DNA of 5,191 nt from an uncultured Ruminobacter sp. (lineage in GTDB: Bacteria; Pseudomonadota; Gammaproteobacteria; Enterobacterales; Succinivibrionaceae): positions 1-5,191 of the forward strand of contig CAAFXL010000009.1 of assembly GCA_900767005.1 (NCBI GenBank), in the 5' to 3' direction. Position numbers and translations under genes: made by a program. Position 1 is the first letter of the stretch. The number at the start of each line of letters is the position of its first letter. Shown piece by piece: positions 1 to 5,191 of the stretch. The notes below the pieces were generated by a model. That model was not told the DNA's origin and searched no databases. It saw only the letters and a program-made list of their open reading frames with translations.

Positions 1-56
1 CAAATAAGAAGATAATGTATTCCTTGCTAAAATTGTAATTAATGTAGATTAAAAGT

Positions 57-395
57 CTATTGAGTATATATTATTCGACTTTTGGGATCTAAATAGATAA
101 CGGTATATTGATTTAGATTTTCTAAAAAGCTAGGGTCTTGCGAAATCTTTAAACCTTGAAATACTTCTTTAACTTCATCTAAGTTATACTCCTTAGAATA
201 GTAAAGCTTTATCATTTGAGCAGTTAGAGTTTTACCAGTTTTTCTAAATCTAGATACCGTTTGAAATTGAGTATGGACTGAATTTAGATGAGAATTTAAC
301 TCGATTAAAAAGTCAGTTTTATCAACAAAAGGCTGGGTATTTCTATTTTTTACTAATTCATAAAATGAGTTTTGGATATTAGAATTTTTTACCAT
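57..395 (-). pseudogene. N-terminal remnant of an AAA-ATPase-like / PD-(D/E)XK nuclease family protein
   Basis: The 112-residue product begins like the AAA-ATPase-like family (Pfam PF09820, usually fused to a C-terminal PD-(D/E)XK domain in proteins of roughly 500-600 residues). Visible landmarks are SFYEL (10-14), the FVDKTDFLIEL segment (23-33), a phosphate-loop region SRFRKTGKTL (48-57), VFQGLKIS (78-85) and LNQYTVIYL (94-102). After VIYL the family similarity stops; a short unrelated tail (DPKSRIIYTQ) runs into a TAG stop. The other two frames in bases 1-56 show no recognisable continuation, so this looks like a truncated, decayed copy and not a simple frameshift. The usual RPRRFGKT loop is altered to RFRKTGKT, although GKT survives. 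The ATG at 395-393 fits the family N-terminus; GGAAAA lies 6 bases upstream as a weak ribosome site. Function is unlikely without the rest of the ATPase and the nuclease. Family biochemistry is poorly known; a mobile-element or defence link is only speculation. Confidence 0.75.
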
Positions 396-684
396 GCTTA
401 TTTTCCATATTTAAATTAAAAACTTAAAATTAATTAAAAATTGAAAATGGCTAGGAAAAGATAAATTGTTAAGCACCACTAACGGAGGTGATTTTAGTTA
501 TATTTTCGATTGCCACATAAATTTTTATAAGGAAAGTATAGCATGATTCTTATTTTAAATGAATAAGTATGTTTAAATTTGAGAAATAAAAGGTCGTACA
601 AAAAAAATTGTATGACCTAAAGTTTTATAGCGAATTTAAAATCATTAATAATGAGTTTTTTATACGTAAGTTTTAAAATACCTA
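396..684. other. non-coding gap between the AAA remnant and dedA
   Basis: About 290 bases without a credible gene. It holds the dedA-side terminator (591-618) and AT-rich sequence that should contain the promoter of the minus-strand AAA remnant. A possible minus-strand -10 box, TATACT (540-535), has only a poor -35 match 17 bases upstream, so I do not call a promoter. A strong Shine-Dalgarno-like GGAGGTGAT at 484-492 on the plus strand is followed by no sensible reading frame. Confidence 0.5.
591..618 (-). terminator. Rho-independent terminator of the trmL-dedA unit
   Basis: AGGTCGTACA (591-600) pairs with TGTATGACCT (609-618) over ten positions, with one G-T wobble. The loop is about 8 bases and A-rich. 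Read on the minus strand, the stem is followed by TTTTATTTCTC, a U-rich tract. It lies 67 bases beyond the dedA stop codon, in the right place and orientation to end the trmL-dedA transcript. The plus-strand side (AAAGTTTTATAG) is less U-rich, so termination of plus transcripts would be weaker. Confidence 0.8.
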
Positions 685-1488
685 TTACTTTTTTACTTCT
701 TCATTAGTGGTTTCACTAACTTTTGTAGAAGCGGTATCTTCTACCTTAGTTTCATTTAAAACATTACTATTCTCATTTGTCTTAGCACTAATGCTTTCAT
801 TATTAGTATCTTTAGATTCTTTTGCTTCTTCCTTACCTTGGGCAATCTTTTGAGCTTTTTGGGCAATTTTTTTCTTAATATAGCCTTTTAAGAAAATAAA
901 TAATACAAGAGCTAGAGCAATACCAATAATTACATGAACTACGCTCTGACCATCCTTTACGTATTCCAGTAGTTTTGGAAGACTATCAGCACAGTAATAA
1001 CCAAGGTAAACCCATACTGGAACTGAGATTAAAGCTGCGGTTCCATCCATAAGAATAAAGTGGCTAAATGGAATACGATGGCTCATTCCTGCTGCTAAGA
1101 AGATAGGGGAACGAAGTCCTGGCATAAAGCGAGCAAAGAATAAAACCCAAATACCATATTTGGTAAATTGGTCTTGAACTTTGGCAAATCTTTCAGGTGG
1201 TAGCACCTTTCTCATTGGTCTAAAGTTTTGGATACGGTATCCAAAAGTTTTACCAAGAATATACATGGTAGAGTCACCAATTAGGACACCTGCAAAACAG
1301 ATAACTAGCATAATGTGCGGATCGGTTGCTTTTAATCCTGAAATTAAACCACCAGAAACTAGGGTGATATCTTCAGGAATAGGTAACCCAAAACCACAAA
1401 GAATTAAAATAGCAAAAGCAAAGAGGTAATTGTACCAACCAAAATCAGTTAAGTTATCAATTACAAATTGGAGAAATTTTTCTGCCAT
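685..1488 (-). CDS. DedA-family (SNARE-associated/VTT domain) integral membrane protein with long hydrophilic tail
   Basis: The 267-residue product is a DedA-family inner-membrane protein. Hydrophobic segments lie near residues 19-33, 57-79, 112-134, 147-165 and 183-203. The family signature is clear: GFGLPIPEDITLVSGG (32-47), GDSTMYILGK (71-80) and FARFMPGLR (118-126), with R120 and R126 matching the conserved arginines of the FxRFxPGxR motif and acidic E39, D40 and D72 in the membrane region. Some DedA proteins are established undecaprenyl-phosphate or phospholipid translocases, and E. coli YqjA/YghB support proton-motive force and division. Which role applies here cannot be told. Residues about 204-267 form a basic then Ser/Thr/Glu/Lys-rich low-complexity tail, longer than usual. 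The ATG at 1488-1486 is preceded by AGGAT about 9 bases upstream. It follows trmL by 66 bp with no terminator between, so cotranscription is likely. An ungapped signature and full length suggest an intact gene. Confidence 0.9.
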   Translation of the reverse strand: MAEKFLQFVIDNLTDFGWYNYLFAFAILILCGFGLPIPEDITLVSGGLISGLKATDPHIMLVICFAGVLIGDSTMYILGKTFGYRIQNFRPMRKVLPPERFAKVQDQFTKYGIWVLFFARFMPGLRSPIFLAAGMSHRIPFSHFILMDGTAALISVPVWVYLGYYCADSLPKLLEYVKDGQSVVHVIIGIALALVLFIFLKGYIKKKIAQKAQKIAQGKEEAKESKDTNNESISAKTNENSNVLNETKVEDTASTKVSETTNEEVKK

Positions 1489-1554
1489 TAAGTTTTATCC
1501 TATGATTAGTTAATTTTTTTTGTTTAAATTTTTAGTGATTTTTTTGTTTTTTTA

Positions 1555-2025
1555 TTATTGCTCACGAGCTCCATCAAAGCCCATCTGGCGCCATGATTCA
1601 TAAATAAAGATGGCTACACTATTAGATAAATTCATGCAGCGAGAACCTGGAATCATCGGAATTCTTACCTTATGTTCATCATCTAAGGTTTGAGTAAATT
1701 CATCTGGTAAGCCTTTGGTTTCTTTCCCAAAAATTAATACATCGCCATCTTTAAAGTGGCATTTATCTGGGTAGGCGTGTCCTTTGGTGGTACAAGCATA
1801 AATCTGATGCCCTTTAAAATATTCTAAGCATTCTTCTAAATTATGGTGCTTTTTAATATTTACAAATTCATGGTAATCAAGACCTGCTCTAAGTAATCTT
1901 TTGTCATCTAGAACAAAGGAAGCTGGTTCAATAATATGAAGTTGATAGCCAGTGTTGGCACAAAGACGAATAATATTCCCAGTATTAGCTGGAATTTCTG
2001 GTTGAAATAATACGATATTAAGCAT
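1555..2025 (-). CDS. trmL: tRNA (cytidine(34)-2'-O)-methyltransferase TrmL (SpoU/SPOUT family)
   Basis: The 156-residue product matches E. coli TrmL (YibK, 157 residues) along its whole length. TrmL is a homodimeric, trefoil-knotted SPOUT enzyme that uses S-adenosylmethionine to methylate the 2'-oxygen of wobble nucleotide 34 in tRNA-Leu isoacceptors in the cytoplasm, aiding codon-anticodon pairing. All three SPOUT motifs are visible: NTGNIIRLCANTG (14-26), LIFGKETKGLP (97-107), and the knot/SAM-binding region IPMIPGSRCMNLSNSVAIF (122-140), followed by YESWRQMGF (142-150). The residue after SR is Cys where E. coli has Ser, a mild change. The ATG at 2025-2023 gives the canonical MLNIVLFQPEIPANTGN start; the ribosome site is weak (AAAAGAAAA). 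It is first in a likely trmL-dedA unit; the pairing has no obvious functional logic. No convincing -35/-10 pair was found upstream on the minus strand. Confidence 0.97.
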   Translation of the reverse strand: MLNIVLFQPEIPANTGNIIRLCANTGYQLHIIEPASFVLDDKRLLRAGLDYHEFVNIKKHHNLEECLEYFKGHQIYACTTKGHAYPDKCHFKDGDVLIFGKETKGLPDEFTQTLDDEHKVRIPMIPGSRCMNLSNSVAIFIYESWRQMGFDGAREQ

Positions 2026-2137
2026 TTTTCTTTTAATTAAATTTTTTAATTTTTAAAATAATATAAATTGTGATTATTTTATCATTTTTCTTAAGATTTT
2101 GTTTGAGTATTTTTAGGTAAATCAAAATAAAAAATTA

Positions 2138-2163
2138 TTTAAGTTTACTTAAATAAACTTAAA
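2138..2163. promoter_or_regulatory. 26-bp palindrome in the divergent trmL / orphan-gene region, possible operator
   Basis: TTTAAGTTTA (2138-2147) is repeated in perfect inverted form as TAAACTTAAA (2154-2163) around a 6-base centre. It ends 8 bases before the TATAAT box at 2172-2177, so it covers the -35 region of the plus-strand promoter and lies upstream of trmL on the other strand. This position suits a dimeric repressor or activator site. The sequence is almost pure A/T, and chance inverted repeats are commoner in such DNA, though ten uninterrupted pairs are notable. Confidence 0.45.
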
Positions 2164-2177
2164 AAAACATTTATAAT
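2149..2177 (+). promoter_or_regulatory. probable sigma-70 promoter of the 692-residue gene
   Basis: A perfect TATAAT (2172-2177) lies 48 bases before the ATG at 2226. The -35 region 17 bases upstream (TTAAAT, 2149-2154) is a poor match and falls inside the palindrome at 2138-2163. Transcription would start near 2184, leaving a leader of about 40 bases. A perfect -10 with a weak -35 fits a promoter helped or controlled by a bound protein, but that is inference. Confidence 0.5.
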
Positions 2178-2225
2178 AGCAGGACTTTTTATTCAATTTT
2201 TGACTGATACTTAGAAAATTACAAT

Positions 2226-4304
2226 ATGCAAGAAAACATCCCTGCTATCCTTGAAAAAATTAATAATCTTTACTACGGAAATAATGAAACTTTTATTAGT
2301 AAGCTTGAAGAAAAAGCAAAAACTTTAGAAGATTCTTATTTATATCGTACCTCGCTTTTTACAAAGATTACCTCATTTGAGGATAAAGCACCATTAAGAA
2401 CCCCAAAAGATTTCTCAGGGGATAAAGCTTTATTAAATTCTCCATCATTACATTTTAAAAAATTTAATGATGAGGATAATCTAAACCTTTTACCACTTAG
2501 TCCTTGCGATTATGTGTTACCAGGGGTTAAGGAAACTAATTATCAGCCAATTACTTTTACTTATAAAGAATACTTAGATGCTAAAAGAAAGATAATCGCT
2601 CTTCACGCAAATTTTAGTTTTGTAAAAAAGCTAACTGTTTGCCCAATAATTGAAGAGGTGATTAGTAAGCTATTTTCGCAAGTTGAAAAGGATTACCCTG
2701 ATTATATTATTGAATACGCTAAAAAGACTTCATCACGCTACGTAGTTGATTATAAGAGTAGGGAAATCTTAGAAGATTCATTAGCTTTTTTAGAAGCTTT
2801 ATTTACAGGTTTAAGTGGTAATGATGCGGAGCTACATAACCTAATTTGCTATCTATATCATGGTAAAGATAGAATCTTACGTGAGCACCCAAAGGTTGCC
2901 CTATATTTATTAGAACTTATGGCACAAAAACAAAATAAGGAAGCGTTCTTTTCTCTTGGCTACTTAATTGATTTTTGTTTTAATATTTATAACCCTCGCT
3001 ACTTTGAATACTTTAAAAAGCTTTCAATTTTAGCGGTAAAAACTCATATCCATGAGGGATATGTGTTTTATCATGCACTAGTTAAATCAAATAAACCTCA
3101 AAAAGAATTATTAGATGAAATTACCAACCTTCATGCATCATATCCATTATTTGAGTATCAGGATTTATTTAGTTTAGATGATAAACTCATTCAACTTAAT
3201 AATAAACTTTTACCAGAAGGCTATAATACTTTTAGTAAGTTTTTCTATAACTTATTAAATTTTAATGAAACTACTAACTTTAAGTATGAAGAGTATCCTT
3301 TTGATAGCTTTAGAGAGATTAATGAGGAAGTAAAAACTCTTAATTACTTTAATGATAAAGAAAGTGCCTTTTTAAAAGCTTTAGAATTAGTGGAATTTGA
3401 TTTAGAGAATTTTAAAATTGATGAAACTCAATATCAAAAATCACAACCTGCGATTATAAAGATGCTTTTTTCTTTACCATTATTCTTAAGAGAAAATCGC
3501 TTAAAGAATCTTTTTTTAGCTCTTAAAGATTTCTTATACTTTTTAAATACCCTTGATGAAAGTAATCAAGAAAAAGTTAAGGGGGAATCACCTAAAAAGT
3601 TACTTGAAGGTTTTTTAAGTAAGAATAAATCTCAAATTTTAAAAGCTTTAAACATTCTAAGAGATAACTTTAGTGATAGGTCTTTTCTATTAGAAATCTA
3701 TTCACTTTTGGTAAATTTAAGAGAGAATACTAGATTTTCTTCAATTACCAAAAGAGAAATAAAAGAAAACTTATTATTTACTCAAGGTTTAACACAAAAT
3801 GAAGTTTTTAATTTAGGTTCATTAATAATTTTAGGTAAGTTCTCATTAATGAATTTAAAGAGCATTGATAACTTAGTAAGAAAAGGAAAAGATGCTACTG
3901 ATTTATCTAAAGGATTAATCTCAGAATCAGATTTAGTCTTTTTAACTGCTATCGAACTTTTAGGGAATATCCGTAAGCAAAAGCTTGATAAGTTATCTGA
4001 TGAAGGCAAAATTTTTAATGACACCCAATGGCAAATGATTATTCAAATGTTTGTAATGTGTGCCCAGGACTTTAATGAGAATGCTTTATTAGTTTTAAGC
4101 TATTTAAGAAGTATTGGATTATTTACTCAAGATGAAAACTGGCAAGAAAATCTAATTTGTTCTTATAATGAAAAAATTAAGCTTTCAAAAGATTATGAAA
4201 ACTTAGGCGATATGGATTTAGAGTATTTAGATATCTTAGCTGATTATGAATTTTTATTTAGAAACAATCCATTATCAAAGGTTTACGAAAGTATATTTAA
4301 TTAA
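2226..4304 (+). CDS. unrecognised 692-residue helical protein with a degenerate Sel1-like stretch
   Basis: I do not recognise this protein. It has no signal peptide and no convincing membrane segment, so it is probably cytoplasmic. It is rich in Leu, Phe, Lys, Asn and Glu and reads as helix after helix. Residues about 201-278 resemble two degenerate Sel1/TPR-like units: AELHNLICYLYHGKD...HPKVALYLLELMAQKQNKE, then AFFSLGYLIDF...YFEYFKKLSILAVKTHIHEG, with the A..LG..Y and kA..ll..A spacing. The N-terminal 120 residues (with a Pro-rich patch NLLPLSPCDYVLPG at 86-100) and the C-terminal half (360-692) match no family I can name, and no nucleotide-binding loop or metal motif is visible. An adaptor or protein-interaction role is the best guess from architecture alone. 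The ATG at 2226 has almost no Shine-Dalgarno (AGAAAA, poorly placed), suggesting modest translation; no better in-frame start lies nearby. It stands alone between its own promoter region and that of yebG. AGA is its usual arginine codon. Length without interruption argues for a functional gene. Confidence 0.85.
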   Translation: MQENIPAILEKINNLYYGNNETFISKLEEKAKTLEDSYLYRTSLFTKITSFEDKAPLRTPKDFSGDKALLNSPSLHFKKFNDEDNLNLLPLSPCDYVLPGVKETNYQPITFTYKEYLDAKRKIIALHANFSFVKKLTVCPIIEEVISKLFSQVEKDYPDYIIEYAKKTSSRYVVDYKSREILEDSLAFLEALFTGLSGNDAELHNLICYLYHGKDRILREHPKVALYLLELMAQKQNKEAFFSLGYLIDFCFNIYNPRYFEYFKKLSILAVKTHIHEGYVFYHALVKSNKPQKELLDEITNLHASYPLFEYQDLFSLDDKLIQLNNKLLPEGYNTFSKFFYNLLNFNETTNFKYEEYPFDSFREINEEVKTLNYFNDKESAFLKALELVEFDLENFKIDETQYQKSQPAIIKMLFSLPLFLRENRLKNLFLALKDFLYFLNTLDESNQEKVKGESPKKLLEGFLSKNKSQILKALNILRDNFSDRSFLLEIYSLLVNLRENTRFSSITKREIKENLLFTQGLTQNEVFNLGSLIILGKFSLMNLKSIDNLVRKGKDATDLSKGLISESDLVFLTAIELLGNIRKQKLDKLSDEGKIFNDTQWQMIIQMFVMCAQDFNENALLVLSYLRSIGLFTQDENWQENLICSYNEKIKLSKDYENLGDMDLEYLDILADYEFLFRNNPLSKVYESIFN

Positions 4305-4343
4305 ATCTTATTCATGAAAATAAAATTTAATAATATAAAAAAT

Positions 4344-4369
4344 ATATTGTATAAATATATTTACAATAT
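4344..4369. promoter_or_regulatory. palindrome overlapping the yebG -35 box, probable operator
   Basis: ATATTGTA (4344-4351) and TACAATAT (4362-4369) are perfect 8-base inverted arms around a 10-base A/T centre. The right arm overlaps the -35 box TTTACA (4360-4365), the classic place for a repressor site. E. coli yebG is LexA-repressed; the canonical gamma-proteobacterial LexA box is CTGT-N8-ACAG. Here the comparable half-sites TTGT (4347-4350) and ACAA (4363-4366) are separated by 12 bases, so this is not a standard LexA box. It could bind a different regulator or a diverged LexA, or be a chance palindrome in A/T DNA. Confidence 0.5.
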
Positions 4370-4388
4370 TAATTTTATTAGTTATAAT
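4360..4388 (+). promoter_or_regulatory. sigma-70 promoter of yebG
   Basis: TTTACA (4360-4365) and a perfect TATAAT (4383-4388) are separated by exactly 17 bases, differing from consensus at one of twelve positions. Transcription would start near 4395, giving a leader of about 44 bases before the ATG at 4439. A strong promoter with a palindrome across its -35 box is what a tightly repressed, inducible gene would show. Confidence 0.75.
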
Positions 4389-4428
4389 GTATTCATGAAT
4401 TGACATTCTCAAGAAAATATTGAATTTT

Positions 4429-4434
4429 GGAGAG
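4429..4434 (+). promoter_or_regulatory. yebG ribosome binding site, fixes the start codon
   Basis: GGAGAG lies 4 bases before the ATG at 4439. An in-frame TTG at 4427 would extend the protein by four residues, but that codon overlaps the Shine-Dalgarno itself, so ATG 4439 is the true start. This is the best ribosome site in the window. Confidence 0.85.
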
Positions 4435-4438
4435 TAAC

Positions 4439-4777
4439 ATGGCTCGTACTATTGCAGTTGAGTATATTGTAAAAGATGAAAAAGGAAAGGAATTGGCTAG
4501 ATTTCAGGATATAGAAGAAGCAAAGCGTTATGATCGTATGCTTGATGCTTCTGATGAAATTTTTGATCTTTTAGGTGGGATTTCTGAGCTTAAGAAGCTT
4601 GATGATGCAGCAAAGGATGAGATTTCATTTCAGCTTGCAAAACATGCTGATGAAATTATCAATATCCTAAGCTCAATCAATGGTAAGAAGAAGGCGAGTA
4701 AAAAAGAAGTAAGTAAAAAAAGTGATGAAAAAGCTTCTGAACCTTCTTTAATTACAGAGCTTAAAGAAGCGGTATAA
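4439..4777 (+). CDS. yebG: YebG-family DNA-damage-inducible protein
   Basis: The 112-residue product resembles E. coli YebG (96 residues, Pfam PF07130), a small SOS-induced cytoplasmic protein whose biochemical role is not established. The match is clearest in the N-terminal strand VEYIVKDEKGKELARF (7-22, compare VKYVVIREGEEKMSF) and the helix EEAKRYDRMLDASDEIFDLL (26-45, compare KEADAYDKMLDTADLLDTWL). Residues 46-80 are a further acidic amphipathic helical stretch (EISFQLAKHADEIINILSSI). The tail, about 82-112, is lysine/serine rich (KKKASKKEVSKKSDEK) and longer than in E. coli; it might contact nucleic acid, but that is inference. Three of its four arginines use CGT and its ribosome site and promoter are strong, unlike the orphan gene upstream, suggesting higher expression when induced. 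It appears monocistronic, with a terminator 39 bases downstream. The expected LexA box is not seen in canonical form. Confidence 0.85.
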   Translation: MARTIAVEYIVKDEKGKELARFQDIEEAKRYDRMLDASDEIFDLLGGISELKKLDDAAKDEISFQLAKHADEIINILSSINGKKKASKKEVSKKSDEKASEPSLITELKEAV

Positions 4778-4815
4778 GATTTTCTCGGTAATTTTATGTG
4801 TATCTAAAAATAAAG

Positions 4816-4839
4816 AAAGGACCTAAATTTGGGTCCTTT
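4816..4839. terminator. bidirectional Rho-independent terminator between yebG and the right-hand nuclease gene
   Basis: AAAGGACC (4816-4823) pairs perfectly with GGTCCTTT (4832-4839); the stem can extend inward by T-G and A-T pairs, leaving a 4-base loop. On the plus strand it is followed by ATTTCTTTATG, ending yebG transcripts. On the minus strand it is followed by CTTTATTTTTAG, ending the convergent gene whose stop codon is at 4898-4896. One hairpin thus serves both genes. Confidence 0.85.
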
Positions 4840-4895
4840 ATTTCTTTATGTGTGAGCTTCTAATTTTAGATAGTTTAAGTTTTAATTTATTACTT

Positions 4896-5191
4896 TTATT
4901 GTGCAATTAAATCTGAGTATTTAGTAATCTTACATTCGCACTTTTTAGCATCTGAATTATAGTTAAGTCCCACTAAAAATATATCTTTATAAAGTTTATT
5001 ACAAAGTTGATAATATCTTCGTTCATCGATTTGCTTTAAAGCAATATCCGTATTCTTATCAATCTTAAACTCAATAATTATTGCATAATGAGGTTTAATG
5101 TTAGTAAAAGGCAATGGATAGTAAATTAAATCTGCATAACCAATTCCTGCACTAGCATCAAGTCTAATACCATAATTATTTTCAGTATAAG
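4896..5191 (-). CDS. C-terminal PD-(D/E)XK nuclease domain of an AAA-ATPase-like protein (5' end outside window)
   Basis: The frame is open from the right edge of the window to TAA at 4898-4896, giving 97 visible residues beginning YTENNYGIRLDASAG. It matches the C-terminal PD-(D/E)XK domain (PDDEXK_9, PF08011) that follows the AAA-ATPase-like domain in this family. Visible core: GYADLIYYP with the metal-binding Asp at visible residue 20 (codon 5132-5130), then HYAIIIEFKI with the E-x-K pair (Glu 40, codon 5072-5070; Lys 42, codon 5066-5064), then the family's ALKQIDERRY helix and the IFLVGLNYN strand. All core nuclease residues are present, so the domain could be catalytic; its substrate is unknown. 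A TTG at 5114 is not the start, since homologous sequence continues upstream of it. It converges on yebG and shares the terminator at 4816-4839. It is a paralogue of the remnant at 57-395, in the same orientation. Confidence 0.85.
   Translation of the reverse strand, partial: YTENNYGIRLDASAGIGYADLIYYPLPFTNIKPHYAIIIEFKIDKNTDIALKQIDERRYYQLCNKLYKDIFLVGLNYNSDAKKCECKITKYSDLIAQ

Noticed and set aside
474..492. CACC...GGTG inverted repeat with a near-perfect Shine-Dalgarno GGAGGTGAT, and the matching anti-Shine-Dalgarno-like ATCACCTCC on the other strand
   Set aside because: No start codon with a sensible frame follows on the plus strand, the stem is only about four sure pairs, and flanking bases do not extend the match to a 16S rRNA 3' end.
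543..566. ATG preceded by AAGGAAA, a possible small peptide gene
   Set aside because: The frame is only seven codons before a stop, too short to support.
643..653. CATTAATAATG followed by TTTTTT as a plus-strand terminator
   Set aside because: The stem has only four or five pairs, almost all A-T, and there is no plus-strand gene upstream to terminate.
1181..1429. Plus-strand open frame of 82 codons inside dedA
   Set aside because: It lies wholly antisense to a clear DedA gene including its signature motif, has no ribosome site of note and encodes no recognisable protein.
3782..4024. Minus-strand open frame of 80 codons inside the 692-residue gene
   Set aside because: Antisense shadow of a long intact gene, with no supporting start signals or recognisable product.
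4400..4405. TTGACA as the -35 box of a yebG promoter
   Set aside because: The matching -10 position (4423-4428, AATTTT) is not a -10 box and would put the transcription start almost on the start codon; TTTACA-N17-TATAAT just upstream is far better.
4427..4438. Upstream TTG start for yebG adding four residues
   Set aside because: The TTG overlaps the GGAGAG ribosome site that serves ATG 4439, and the family begins at the later start.
57..5191. The two AAA/PD-(D/E)XK pieces as halves of one gene split by a 4.5-kb insertion
   Set aside because: Both are on the minus strand but the N-terminal piece is at the lower coordinates, the wrong order for a split minus-strand gene; no insertion-sequence ends or target duplications were seen.

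Overview
The window is strongly AT-rich (about 30% G+C by eye, not computed) and carries bacterial genes. TrmL and YebG both look gammaproteobacterial: TrmL follows the E. coli-type sequence closely, and YebG is an SOS-associated family of that class. I infer an AT-rich, probably host-associated gammaproteobacterium. Species or family cannot be fixed from the sequence.

Layout, left to right: (1) 57-395, minus strand: an N-terminal remnant of an AAA-ATPase-like/PD-(D/E)XK protein, cut off just after its first quarter. (2) 396-684: non-coding, holding the Rho-independent terminator (591-618) of the next transcription unit. (3) 685-2025, minus strand: trmL (tRNA wobble 2'-O-methyltransferase) followed by a dedA-family membrane protein gene, 66 bp apart and probably cotranscribed. 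(4) 2026-2225: a divergent intergenic region with a perfect 10-bp-arm palindrome beside a TATAAT box. (5) 2226-4304, plus strand: an unrecognised 692-residue soluble, probably all-helical protein with a degenerate Sel1-like stretch. (6) 4305-4438: a well-formed promoter with a palindrome across its -35 box. (7) 4439-4777, plus strand: yebG with a lysine-rich tail. (8) 4816-4839: a hairpin that can terminate transcription from both sides. (9) 4896 to the right edge, minus strand: the C-terminal nuclease domain of a second AAA-ATPase-like/PD-(D/E)XK protein, whose N-terminus lies outside the window.

The core genes (trmL, dedA, yebG) are ordinary housekeeping or stress genes with no evident shared pathway. 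The accessory content is the pair of same-family AAA/PD-(D/E)XK genes at the two ends, one decayed and one apparently intact as far as visible, plus the orphan 692-residue gene. I see no CRISPR array, tRNA, rRNA, transposase or phage gene. No clear new multi-gene system is visible. The best leads are the orphan protein with its palindrome-bearing promoter, and the yebG promoter, which lacks a canonical LexA box but has a wider palindrome in the operator position.
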